Below are positions 8,414 through 15,394 of a stretch of 64,000 bases of DNA, in pieces. A program made the translations under genes and the position numbers. The DNA lies in assembly GCA_963737365.1 (NCBI GenBank), contig CAVTSD010000001.1:1807117-1871116 (forward strand), in the 5' to 3' direction. Under the pieces are notes generated by a model. The model saw nothing but the letters and a program-made list of their open reading frames with translations, was not told the DNA's origin and did not search any database. This DNA is from Roseiarcus sp963737365. GTDB lineage: Bacteria > Pseudomonadota > Alphaproteobacteria > Rhizobiales > Beijerinckiaceae. Every line of letters begins with the position of its first letter. Positions within the stretch are counted from its first letter, which is position 1.

Positions 8414-8925
8414 AATGCCAGCCGGCCCGACGCTTGAGTGCTCGGAAGCGTATGCGGCGCCATGGCCTTCAGTCCAATGTATTCTCCGTTGCGCACCGCG
8501 GCCTTGGCCATCGGGCCGTCGCGGCCCGTTGGAAACGGCGCTGATAAGCGCTCTTAAACGCCACTAAACGCTCGTAAACGTTAGTTAATTTACTTGCATT
8601 AACTAGCGTTTATTTTTTCGAATCGGGCCTTTTCAAGGGGTTACGGGCGATTCAAGCAAAAAATTTTTCCCGTCTCGGGCTTCGAAGCGACGTATCTCCG
8701 ACAGCCCTTCCTGGCCGACCGGCCGGACAGACGAAGGTCGAGTTCCACGAACAGAAATATGTATAGCACCAACTTTGGATTTTGTCTACAAAACGCTCTG
8801 CCACAACCCAAAACACCCTGCTACAAAACGCCCCGCCGCTTGTCGCATAACGGCCTCGACGGGTCGGAGCGCTCCAGGCGGCGGCGACCGGCTCGGTCCA
8901 CACGGTCGGCGCCCTCACTCGCCGT
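8414..8925. other. Gene-free interval of about 510 bases with phased repeats
   Basis: No supportable coding region was found between the GST-like start and the anti-sigma gene end. The interval holds the phased TAAACG array and dyad described separately. Beyond that, an 11-base direct repeat CTACAAAACGC occurs at 8786-8796 and 8821-8831, 35 bases apart. The short frames on both strands have no family resemblance. The GST promoter must lie here, reading leftward, but no convincing -35/-10 pair was seen. Confidence 0.6.
8545..8671. repeat. Intergenic element A: 10-bp phased TAAACG repeats, 14-bp dyad and conserved core
   Basis: TAAACG occurs at 8555, 8565 and 8575, exactly ten bases apart, with a degenerate copy TAAGCG at 8545. 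The last copy begins a near-perfect 14-base inverted repeat (8575-8588 and 8599-8612, 13 of 14 positions, 10-base spacer). The block 8619-8645, containing CTTTTCAAGGGGTTACG, then matches 38579-38605 at 23 of 27 positions, and both are followed by an AAAATTTTTC tract. Helical phasing and the dyad suggest a protein-binding site; the function is unknown. Confidence 0.6.
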
Positions 8926-9771
8926 TTAGGGGCGCGGCGGCTCCGTTGCGGAGGTTTCCCCACGCCGGAAAGCGTCGACGAACTCGCCCAGCGCCTTCTC
9001 GTCCATGTCGGAGACAGCGACATAGGCGAGGTTTGCATCAGCCCAGCGGACGACATGGTAGCCGTCGATCGTTTCAATCCCGCCTGCCCCACCGCGGACG
9101 CCCTTGGCGTCGCGCAGCAGCTCGGTCACCGCGACCAGGTGCTCGTTGTGCCGGTAAACGAGCGTCGGTGTCGGAACTCGGTCTACGATGGTCACACGCC
9201 CGCCGACCAGCGGAAAACCCTCCGGCGCGAGATCGACAATGGTTCCGCTGACGGTTGTGCGGTTGGCGAGCCAGGGCTTGACCGTGTGCCGGTCGGAAGA
9301 GGCGACGTCGAACGGCTGGCCGGCAATCTCGGCGCGGGCGAAATCCGAAACGAGGTGTTGGGCGACATCGCCGGAGCTCGCAGGCGCGCGCAAGGACGTC
9401 AGTCCCACACCGACGGCAAAGCCGAGGACAGCGAAGGAGGCCGCCGTCGCAAGCGCCCGGCTGTCGAGCCATGAGCGACGGCGAAACGGGATGGCCGTCG
9501 CGGTGGAGGTGGCGGCAGCCTCAGGGGGAGGCGCCGCGGGAGCGGACGCCGCTAGCGCGGCGATGCGGTCGGCAAGCGCTTGCGGAGCCGCTTCACGCGG
9601 CGCGTGACGGCGGACCGCGTCGCGCAACGCAGCGAGGCGCCGATACTCGGCGGCGATGGCGGGATTGTCGCGCATCTCTCGCTCGAACGCGAGCGAGCCC
9701 ATGGCGTCGAGTTCGCCGTCCAGCGCGGCGTTGAGTTTGAGAAGCCGCTCGTCGACGTTGCGGTCGGTCAT
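8926..9771 (-). CDS. Membrane-anchored anti-sigma factor
   Basis: This 281-residue protein has an N-terminal cytoplasmic domain of anti-sigma type: DERLLKLNAALDGELD, then FEREMRDNPAIAAEYRRL. A proline/alanine linker follows, then one transmembrane helix near residues 105-127, then a periplasmic domain of about 150 residues. No His/Cys zinc-binding anti-sigma motif is evident. It follows the ECF sigma gene by 13 bases in the same operon, the usual arrangement for a cognate pair. By family knowledge it would hold the sigma factor at the membrane until a periplasmic signal releases it. The signal is unknown, but the operon's cytochrome and phosphoesterase are plausible clues. Confidence 0.85.
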   Translation of the reverse strand: MTDRNVDERLLKLNAALDGELDAMGSLAFEREMRDNPAIAAEYRRLAALRDAVRRHAPREAAPQALADRIAALAASAPAAPPPEAAATSTATAIPFRRRSWLDSRALATAASFAVLGFAVGVGLTSLRAPASSGDVAQHLVSDFARAEIAGQPFDVASSDRHTVKPWLANRTTVSGTIVDLAPEGFPLVGGRVTIVDRVPTPTLVYRHNEHLVAVTELLRDAKGVRGGAGGIETIDGYHVVRWADANLAYVAVSDMDEKALGEFVDAFRRGETSATEPPRP

Positions 9772-9784
9772 GTCTCGGTCCTCG

Positions 9785-10327
9785 TCATCGCTCGGACTTC
9801 AACGTCTTGGCGAGCATGGCGCGCGCGCGGGCGAGCCGCGACATCACCGTGCCAACAGGGGTCTCGGTCGCTTCGGCGATTTCGCGATACGAGAGGCCGT
9901 TGATGTCGCGCATCGCCAGCGTTTCCAGAAAGGGCGAAGGAAGGCCCGCGATCGCCTGACGCAAGCGCTCGGCGTCTTCTAGAGCGATAAGCTCCTGTTC
10001 CGGATTGGGCGCAGCCTCCTCGCCCTCACGCAAATCGAGCGTGTCGAGATCGGCCATGTCGCCCATGTAAGCCACGGTTTTGCGCCGATTTCGAGCCATG
10101 AAGGTCATAGCGGCGTTGCGAACGATGGCGAGAAACCAGGGTTTCGGCCGATCGACCGAGACGGTGGCGAGAGCCTGGAGCGCGCGGAGCGCAGCGTCCT
10201 GCACGATGTCCTCGGCGTCGGTCGGGCTTTGCGACAAATATTTGGCCAGCGAGTAAGCATCGTCGAGCAAGGGCGGCACGATTTCGCGAAAGCGCTGCTC
10301 GGCAATCGGACTGCTCAAGCGGCGCAT
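9785..10327 (-). CDS. ECF-type RNA polymerase sigma factor
   Basis: This 180-residue sigma-70 family protein contains only regions 2 and 4. Region 2 runs through about residues 15-85 with DAEDIVQDAALRAL and KPWFLAIVRN. Region 4 runs through about 115-170 with the helix-turn-helix LAMRDINGLSYREIAEAT and GTVMSRLARAR. It is followed by its membrane anti-sigma gene and preceded, 16 bases away, by a cytochrome c gene. A candidate ECF-type promoter upstream of the first gene of this operon suggests autoregulation. Confidence 0.93.
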   Translation of the reverse strand: MRRLSSPIAEQRFREIVPPLLDDAYSLAKYLSQSPTDAEDIVQDAALRALQALATVSVDRPKPWFLAIVRNAAMTFMARNRRKTVAYMGDMADLDTLDLREGEEAAPNPEQELIALEDAERLRQAIAGLPSPFLETLAMRDINGLSYREIAEATETPVGTVMSRLARARAMLAKTLKSER

Positions 10328-10343
10328 CCCGCGGGCGCACCCT

Positions 10344-10772
10344 TTATTTGGCGCGCTCCTTCAAGTAAGCGATCACGTCGGCGCGGTCCTGCGGATTGTC
10401 CAGGTGAAAGAACATTTTGGCGCCGGGCGCGACAGCCTGCGGATCGGTCAGCCACTTGTCGAGCGTCTCCTCGTTCCAGACGATATTGGTTGATTTGAGC
10501 GCGTCGGAATAGTCGTAATCCGAGAGGGAAGCGGCTCTGCGCCCGAATACGCCGCGATGACGCGGCCCGACGTCATTCTTGTCGAGCGAGTGACAATCCT
10601 GGCAGGCTTCGTAGAGCGCCTCGCCGCGAGTGGCGTCGCCTGCGAGGGCGCCGGCCCAAGCAGTCCCCGCGAGCGCAGCCGAGACTGCGGCGGCAAGCAT
10701 CGCCGCGGCGACATGTTTCTCTCTTCTGCCGAGATTTGGCTTAGACCTTTCGAGAAAGCGAATCGTGTTCAT
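10344..10772 (-). CDS. Class I cytochrome c, periplasmic
   Basis: This protein of about 142 residues has a signal sequence with a hydrophobic core at about residues 20-40 ending at AWA. The haem-binding motif CQDCH lies at 57-61 and the likely axial Met at 120 (GAKMFF). The fold order matches soluble cytochrome c (c2/c550 type) electron carriers. The start at 10772 puts the signal sequence at the N terminus; a longer frame adds 27 unlikely residues. It sits 10 bases after the metallophosphoesterase gene and 16 before the sigma factor gene, so it should be transcribed with them. Confidence 0.9.
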   Translation of the reverse strand: MNTIRFLERSKPNLGRREKHVAAAMLAAAVSAALAGTAWAGALAGDATRGEALYEACQDCHSLDKNDVGPRHRGVFGRRAASLSDYDYSDALKSTNIVWNEETLDKWLTDPQAVAPGAKMFFHLDNPQDRADVIAYLKERAK

Positions 10773-10782
10773 CGGGACCGTC

Positions 10783-11709
10783 TCAGGAAAGATCAGAGTC
10801 CGTGACCGCAAGGCTGGTGGGCGTGGGCGCATAGACGACCTCGCGGACGCCAAGCCATTTGCGCAATTCGCCCGCCGGCACGAGCTTCGGCCCAGGTGCG
10901 GGCGCCGTTCCTGGAGCCGGCTGCGGAAAGGCGGTTGAGCGCGCGGTGTGGAACGTGACGGCGCCTTCCACCTTCTGCATAAGCTGATGGATATGGCCGT
11001 TGAGCACGGTCACAGAGCCGAAGCGCGACAGGTAACTTAGCGCTTGCGCTGAATCCTCGGTGCCCCAGCCCCATTCGGGCGCGATCATCCAAAGAGGGAT
11101 ATGCGAGAAGATGACAATGGGCGTCGAAGTGGACTTGGCCTTGAGATCATCTTCCAGCCACTCGAGCTGCTCGGCGCCGAGCGACCCAAGGCCATTCTTC
11201 TTCAGATCGACGACATTGTTGAGCGACACGAAATGCACGCCGCCCTGGTCGAACGAGTACCAGCCGCCGCCAGTCGCGCCCTTGCCGAAGCGTTCGAGAT
11301 AGACGGCGCGCGTCTTGGGATCGAGGATGTCGTGTTCGCCAGGCGCATAGTGGACGTCGAGCTTGCCGCGGCCGATCATTTGTTGCGCATCGTCGAATTC
11401 GTTCGGCTTTGCTGCGTGGCTGATGTCGCCCGTATGGATCATGAACGCGGGCTTCCTGGGCATCGCAGCAATCTTGTCGATTGCCGCGTCGAGCGTTGCG
11501 CGCGCATCCGGATTGGCGGGCTTGGCGAAGCCGATGTGGCTGTCGGAAATCTGGACGAAGGAAAAGCCGCTCTCCGCTGCTTTTGCTGAGCCAATGAGCC
11601 TGGACGACGGCACGCCGCCCGCGACCGTCCACACCACGCCGGTTCCGGCCCAGAGCATGCATTTCAGGGTTCGACGGCGGTCGAGGCCGTCTTCGTGATC
11701 GCGTGTCAT
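10783..11709 (-). CDS. Exported calcineurin-like metallophosphoesterase
   Basis: This 308-residue protein starts with a twin-arginine-like leader (DRRRTLKCMLW and a hydrophobic stretch). It then shows all the metallophosphoesterase blocks: QISDSHIGF, MIHTGDISH, PGEHDI in place of the usual GNHD, FSHIPLW and NGHIHQ. Members hydrolyse phosphomono- or diesters with two metal ions. The start at 11709 was chosen over 11742 because it directly precedes the twin-arginine leader. It is the first gene of the operon with cytochrome c, ECF sigma and anti-sigma factors. The GNHD-to-GEHD change retains the His but replaces the metal-ligand Asn, which may alter catalysis. Confidence 0.87.
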   Translation of the reverse strand: MTRDHEDGLDRRRTLKCMLWAGTGVVWTVAGGVPSSRLIGSAKAAESGFSFVQISDSHIGFAKPANPDARATLDAAIDKIAAMPRKPAFMIHTGDISHAAKPNEFDDAQQMIGRGKLDVHYAPGEHDILDPKTRAVYLERFGKGATGGGWYSFDQGGVHFVSLNNVVDLKKNGLGSLGAEQLEWLEDDLKAKSTSTPIVIFSHIPLWMIAPEWGWGTEDSAQALSYLSRFGSVTVLNGHIHQLMQKVEGAVTFHTARSTAFPQPAPGTAPAPGPKLVPAGELRKWLGVREVVYAPTPTSLAVTDSDLS

Positions 11710-11746
11710 CTGAGTACCCCTCTGCGGCGAAAAGGCCGTCAAGGGG

Positions 11747-11775
11747 ATGACTCAGAAGGAGCGCGGTTTATTCCC
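11747..11775 (-). promoter_or_regulatory. Candidate ECF-type promoter of the phosphoesterase-sigma operon
   Basis: On the minus strand GGGAATAAA (11775-11767) is followed, after the usual spacing of about 16 bases from the GGAATAA box, by GTCAT (11751-11747), about 38 bases upstream of the phosphoesterase start. GGAAT-type -35 elements and GTC-containing -10 elements are typical of ECF promoters. The placement fits autoregulation, but the assignment rests on pattern only. Confidence 0.4.
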
Positions 11776-11803
11776 GCGAGGGTTTAAGAAACCGAGTCCG
11801 GCT

Positions 11804-12598
11804 TTACGGCGCGTCGATGCGGCTCAGGGCTGAGCGCAAGGAATCGCTTGGCGCCCGCAACAGCCCGCCAAGCGGCGAATCGAAATCGTCGATGAGGAAG
11901 ATCGCGGAGGCGACGCAAATGGCGCAGGTCACGATCGACAAATAAACGACGGCGTTGCGCGGCGAGAGCAAGCCAAAAATTCCGAACACGACAGCCAGCC
12001 AAGCGCACATCGCCAGCATCAGCGGCCAGGCGATCGTGTCATGCGCCGTTTCAATCAGCTGACGCCGGGCGTGCAGCGCTTCGTCGATCTGATTGGCCAA
12101 TGTGTCAGCAAGCCGTTGGTGGAAATGGTCGGAAGGGTCGAGTTTATGAATCGCGAAGTCGACCTGGATCAGCAGTGCGCCGAGCTGTTCGCGCTCGACG
12201 TCCGACGTCGGCGGGAAGCGAGGATAATCGCCCGAGGGCGCCGGCTCGTCGCGCCAACTGTCGGCGATGGCAGCCGCCACATATTTCCGCAGCGTCGCGC
12301 GCATCGGCTCGGCGTCGGGACCATATTCCCGCAGATGGATGTCGAGATTCGACAGATCACCCGCGAACGCTCTTAGCCGCGCGTCGAATGTATCGAACGT
12401 GCCTTTCACCTCCGAGAGCAGGAGGCTCAGCACCAGCGCGGTGAAGGTAACCAGAATGGAGACAACCAGACGGACGTGATCAACCGTCTCGCTCGTACGA
12501 TGCCGCTCTCCCAGTCGGCCATGCAGATACATGCCCAGAGCGGAGGCGCTGAGCAGGAGAACGAAGACGATGAAGACGAGCAGGCCGCCGTGCGCCAT
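11804..12598 (-). CDS. DUF4239-family membrane protein
   Basis: This 264-residue protein has two N-terminal hydrophobic helices (about residues 4-25 and 43-62), a soluble helical middle with conserved AFAGDLSNLDIHLREYGP, and two C-terminal helices near 190-240. This is the layout of DUF4239 proteins, which have no established function and resemble bestrophins in topology. The start at 12598 gives the first helix directly; an upstream codon at 12619 would add 7 residues. It stands alone, ending 95 bases upstream of the phosphoesterase operon. Confidence 0.7.
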   Translation of the reverse strand: MAHGGLLVFIVFVLLLSASALGMYLHGRLGERHRTSETVDHVRLVVSILVTFTALVLSLLLSEVKGTFDTFDARLRAFAGDLSNLDIHLREYGPDAEPMRATLRKYVAAAIADSWRDEPAPSGDYPRFPPTSDVEREQLGALLIQVDFAIHKLDPSDHFHQRLADTLANQIDEALHARRQLIETAHDTIAWPLMLAMCAWLAVVFGIFGLLSPRNAVVYLSIVTCAICVASAIFLIDDFDSPLGGLLRAPSDSLRSALSRIDAP

Positions 12599-12760
12599 TG
12601 CTAAGGTCGACTGTCTCAATGGCGCGGATTCAACAAGAGCTCAGCTCGTGGCTAAGCCATACCTGGAGCATTTGGGTTGTCGCGCGGCGGAGAGCCGTTT
12701 TTTGCTGGATCGTTCGGGCAACGACTTTTCCGTGTCGTCTCAGCGAGGCGTGAGAGACCA

Positions 12761-13123
12761 TTATCTGCGGTAAACACCGCCGTGGTACCCGTGATACGCG
12801 CCTCCGTGATACGCGCCTCCGTGCCAGCCTCCGCCGTGATAGTAGGCGCCGCCGCCGTGATAATAGCCGCCGTGGTAGCCGCCATAATAACCGCCGTGGT
12901 AGCCGTACCCGCCGCCATAGAACCCAGGAGCGACGACGACCCCGCCCCCGCCGTAAGGCACGCACGCGCCAAAGGCGTTACGAAAGAAAGCGGGTCCGCA
13001 TCCGCCTGCGGCTAGCGTAATGTTCGAATCGGCGTGGAACGGCGCAGGAGTCTGCATCGCGTGCGCCGAGCTAGCTAGAAGTGTCGTGAGGGCGGCCTTC
13101 GAGGCTAGGGAAGCAAGTCGCAT
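12761..13123 (-). CDS. Secreted Gly/His/Tyr-rich repeat protein
   Basis: This 120-residue protein has a signal sequence ending at SAHA, a short region with two cysteines (GGCGPAFFRN and FGACVPYG), and a long C-terminal run made of HGG, YHGG and YGG units. A GGAGG ribosome site lies a few bases before the ATG at 13123, which fixes the start. Proteins with a GCGP...C pair followed by GHY repeats are widespread in Rhizobiales and unnamed. The histidine-rich tail could bind metals, but this is inference. Confidence 0.75.
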   Translation of the reverse strand: MRLASLASKAALTTLLASSAHAMQTPAPFHADSNITLAAGGCGPAFFRNAFGACVPYGGGGVVVAPGFYGGGYGYHGGYYGGYHGGYYHGGGAYYHGGGWHGGAYHGGAYHGYHGGVYRR

Positions 13124-13287
13124 CAAATTCCTCCAGTTCGGCCTTGTCTCGAATTGCAGAAATGCGGGCCTCTTTCGCATTGTTCCGGCGAGACGTCCAA
13201 GTCCTGCACATCGCCACTGTCTTGCGGACGTCCTGGTTTAGAAAGCGTTAATCACGACGCGCGTGACACCCCGCGCCCACGAAGTCT

Positions 13288-14886
13288 CTATTGCGCGGCG
13301 ACGCCGATTTTGATGAGCCGGTAGTTGATCGCGTCGACCAGCGCCTGGAACGAGGCGTCGATGATGTTGCCCGACACCCCGACCGTCGACCAGGCGCCCC
13401 CGTTCCCGTCGCCAAACTCGATCAGGACGCGCGTCACCGCGTCCGTGCCGCCTTGAAACACGCGCACGCGATAGTCGCGCAGCTCAAGGTTCTCGATGTA
13501 TTTTTGATAGACCCCGAGGTCCTTGCGCAAAGCGAGATCGAGCGCGTTGACCGGGCCATTGCCTTCGGCGGCTGAAATCAGCCGCTCCTCGCCAATGCGG
13601 ATCTTCACCACCGCCTGCGAAGCCGAATAGGTGACGCCGGGCGCGACCACTTTGCGTTCGACGCTGACATGAAAGCTGTCGACGGCGAAATATTCCGGCA
13701 CGCCGCCGAGCACGCTTCGGGCCAAAAGCTCGAACGAGGCGTCGGCCGCCTCGTAAGCGTAGCCTTGCGCCTCGCGCGCCTTGACCTCGTCGAGGAGGCG
13801 CCCAAGCCGGGGATCGTCGGGCTTGGCGTCGACGCCGAGCCGGGCAAGTTCGCTTAGAAGATTTGAGCGCCCGGCCTGATCCGAAACGAGCACGGCGCGC
13901 GTGTTGCCGACGCTGTCGGGCGGAATGTGCTCATAGGTCCGCGGGTCTTTGGCGAGGGCGGAGGCGTGAATGCCGGCCTTGGTCGCGAACGCCGACGCGC
14001 CGACATAGGGCGCGTGCCGGTTCGGAGCCCGGTTGAGCAGTTCATCGAAGGCGCGCGAGACATGCGTGATCTCGCGCAACGCGTCCGCCGTCACGCCGGT
14101 CTCGAAATGCTCGTTGAGCTCCGGCTTCAGGGCCAATGTGGGGATGAGCGTGACGAGATTGGCGTTACCGCAACGCTCGCCCAAACCGTTCAACGTGCCT
14201 TGCACCTGCCGCACGCCGGCGCGGATGGCGGCGAGCGAGTTGGCGATCGCGTTGCCGGTGTCGTTGTGGGCATGAATGCCGAGATGCGCGCCTGGAATGA
14301 CGCGCGCGACCTCGCCGACGATGCGCTCGATCTCATCAGGCAGCGTGCCGCCGTTGGTGTCGCACAGCACCGCCCAACGCGCGCCGGCGTCGATCGCGGT
14401 GCGGGCGCAGGCGAGCGCATAGTTCGGGTTGGCTTTGTAACCGTCGAAGAAGTGCTCGCAATCGACCATCGCCTCGCGGCCGGCGCCGATCGCGGCCCTC
14501 ACGCTGTCGGCGATGGCCTCAAGGTTCTCCTCGAGCGTGCAGCCCAGCGCGACATGAACGTGATAGTCCCAGGACTTGGCGACATAGACGATCGCGTCGG
14601 CGTCGGCAGCGAGAAGACCGGCAAGGCCTGGGTCATTGGCGGCCGAGCGGCCGGGCCGCTTGGTCATGCCAAAGGCGCAGAAGCGGGCGCGGTTGGTGGG
14701 CTTCTTCTTGAAGAATTCCGTGTCGAGCGGGTTCGCTCCCGGATAGCCGCCCTCGACATAGTCGACGCCGAGCCGGTCGAGCATCGCCGCGATGCGCCGC
14801 TTGTCGTCGAGCGAGAAGTCGACGCCCGTGGTCAGCGCGCCGTCGCGCATCGTCGTGTCGAACAGGTAGAGGCGTTCCTTGGCCAT
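13288..14886 (-). CDS. cimA: Citramalate synthase
   Basis: This 532-residue enzyme is of the alpha-isopropylmalate/homocitrate synthase family. It condenses pyruvate with acetyl-CoA to citramalate, feeding isoleucine synthesis. It shows DTTMRDGALTTGVDF at the N terminus (catalytic Arg-Asp), GIHAHNDTGNAIANSLAA with the metal-binding HxH, and NGLGERCGNANL. The C-terminal regulatory domain occupies about the last 130 residues. Its length and the KRRIAAMLDRLGVDYVEGGY block favour CimA over LeuA. It ends a likely operon cysS-GNAT-cimA, starting 7 bases after the acetyltransferase gene. Confidence 0.92.
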   Translation of the reverse strand: MAKERLYLFDTTMRDGALTTGVDFSLDDKRRIAAMLDRLGVDYVEGGYPGANPLDTEFFKKKPTNRARFCAFGMTKRPGRSAANDPGLAGLLAADADAIVYVAKSWDYHVHVALGCTLEENLEAIADSVRAAIGAGREAMVDCEHFFDGYKANPNYALACARTAIDAGARWAVLCDTNGGTLPDEIERIVGEVARVIPGAHLGIHAHNDTGNAIANSLAAIRAGVRQVQGTLNGLGERCGNANLVTLIPTLALKPELNEHFETGVTADALREITHVSRAFDELLNRAPNRHAPYVGASAFATKAGIHASALAKDPRTYEHIPPDSVGNTRAVLVSDQAGRSNLLSELARLGVDAKPDDPRLGRLLDEVKAREAQGYAYEAADASFELLARSVLGGVPEYFAVDSFHVSVERKVVAPGVTYSASQAVVKIRIGEERLISAAEGNGPVNALDLALRKDLGVYQKYIENLELRDYRVRVFQGGTDAVTRVLIEFGDGNGGAWSTVGVSGNIIDASFQALVDAINYRLIKIGVAAQ

Positions 14887-14893
14887 CGGGCTC

Positions 14894-15394
14894 TCAGTGT
14901 CGGGTCGGGGGCGCTGACTCGGCGCCGAGCGTTTTGGTCATCGTGGTGTTGGCGAGCCACTCGTCGCCGATGCGCACGAGATTGCGCTTCTGCGCGGTGA
15001 AGCCCTGACGCTCGAACAGGGGTTTCGCGACATCGCTCGCCTCGGTGATGATGCGCTTCGCGCCGCGCGCCTGCGCAAGTCTGGTCAGGGCGTCGACTAA
15101 GGTCCGTCCGACGCCTTGACGAGCGAATTCGGGCTCGACGAACAGCATGTCGATCTCGTCTGCGCCTTTGAGGCTGGCGAAGCCGGCGACAGCGCCGTCG
15201 ATTGTCGCGAGCAAGGTCAGCGCCCCTGCGAGACGGGCGCCAAAAGCCTCTTCATCGTCTGCGCGCGCCGCCCAGGCCTCACGCTGGTCGTCGCTATAAT
15301 CTTCGGCCGCGAGCTCCTCGATGCTCGCTCGAAAGATCTCGGCGCACCTTTTCGCGTCGGCCGGAACATACGGGCGTAGCGCAACGGCGCTCAT
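14894..15394 (-). CDS. GNAT-family N-acetyltransferase
   Basis: This 166-residue protein matches the GNAT fold: LRPYVPADAKRCAEIF at the N terminus, a central strand DEIDMLFVEPEFARQGVGRTL holding the acetyl-CoA pyrophosphate loop, and a C-terminal strand ending GFTAQKRN. Its start codon overlaps the stop of cysS in an ATGA arrangement, so translation is probably coupled. The acceptor substrate is unknown. Confidence 0.88.
   Translation of the reverse strand: MSAVALRPYVPADAKRCAEIFRASIEELAAEDYSDDQREAWAARADDEEAFGARLAGALTLLATIDGAVAGFASLKGADEIDMLFVEPEFARQGVGRTLVDALTRLAQARGAKRIITEASDVAKPLFERQGFTAQKRNLVRIGDEWLANTTMTKTLGAESAPPTRH

Noticed and set aside
12652..12972. Ala/Thr/Ile-rich frame opposite or beside the GHY-repeat gene
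   Set aside because: It is the out-of-frame reading of the same repeats. The GHY frame has a signal peptide and a strong ribosome site.
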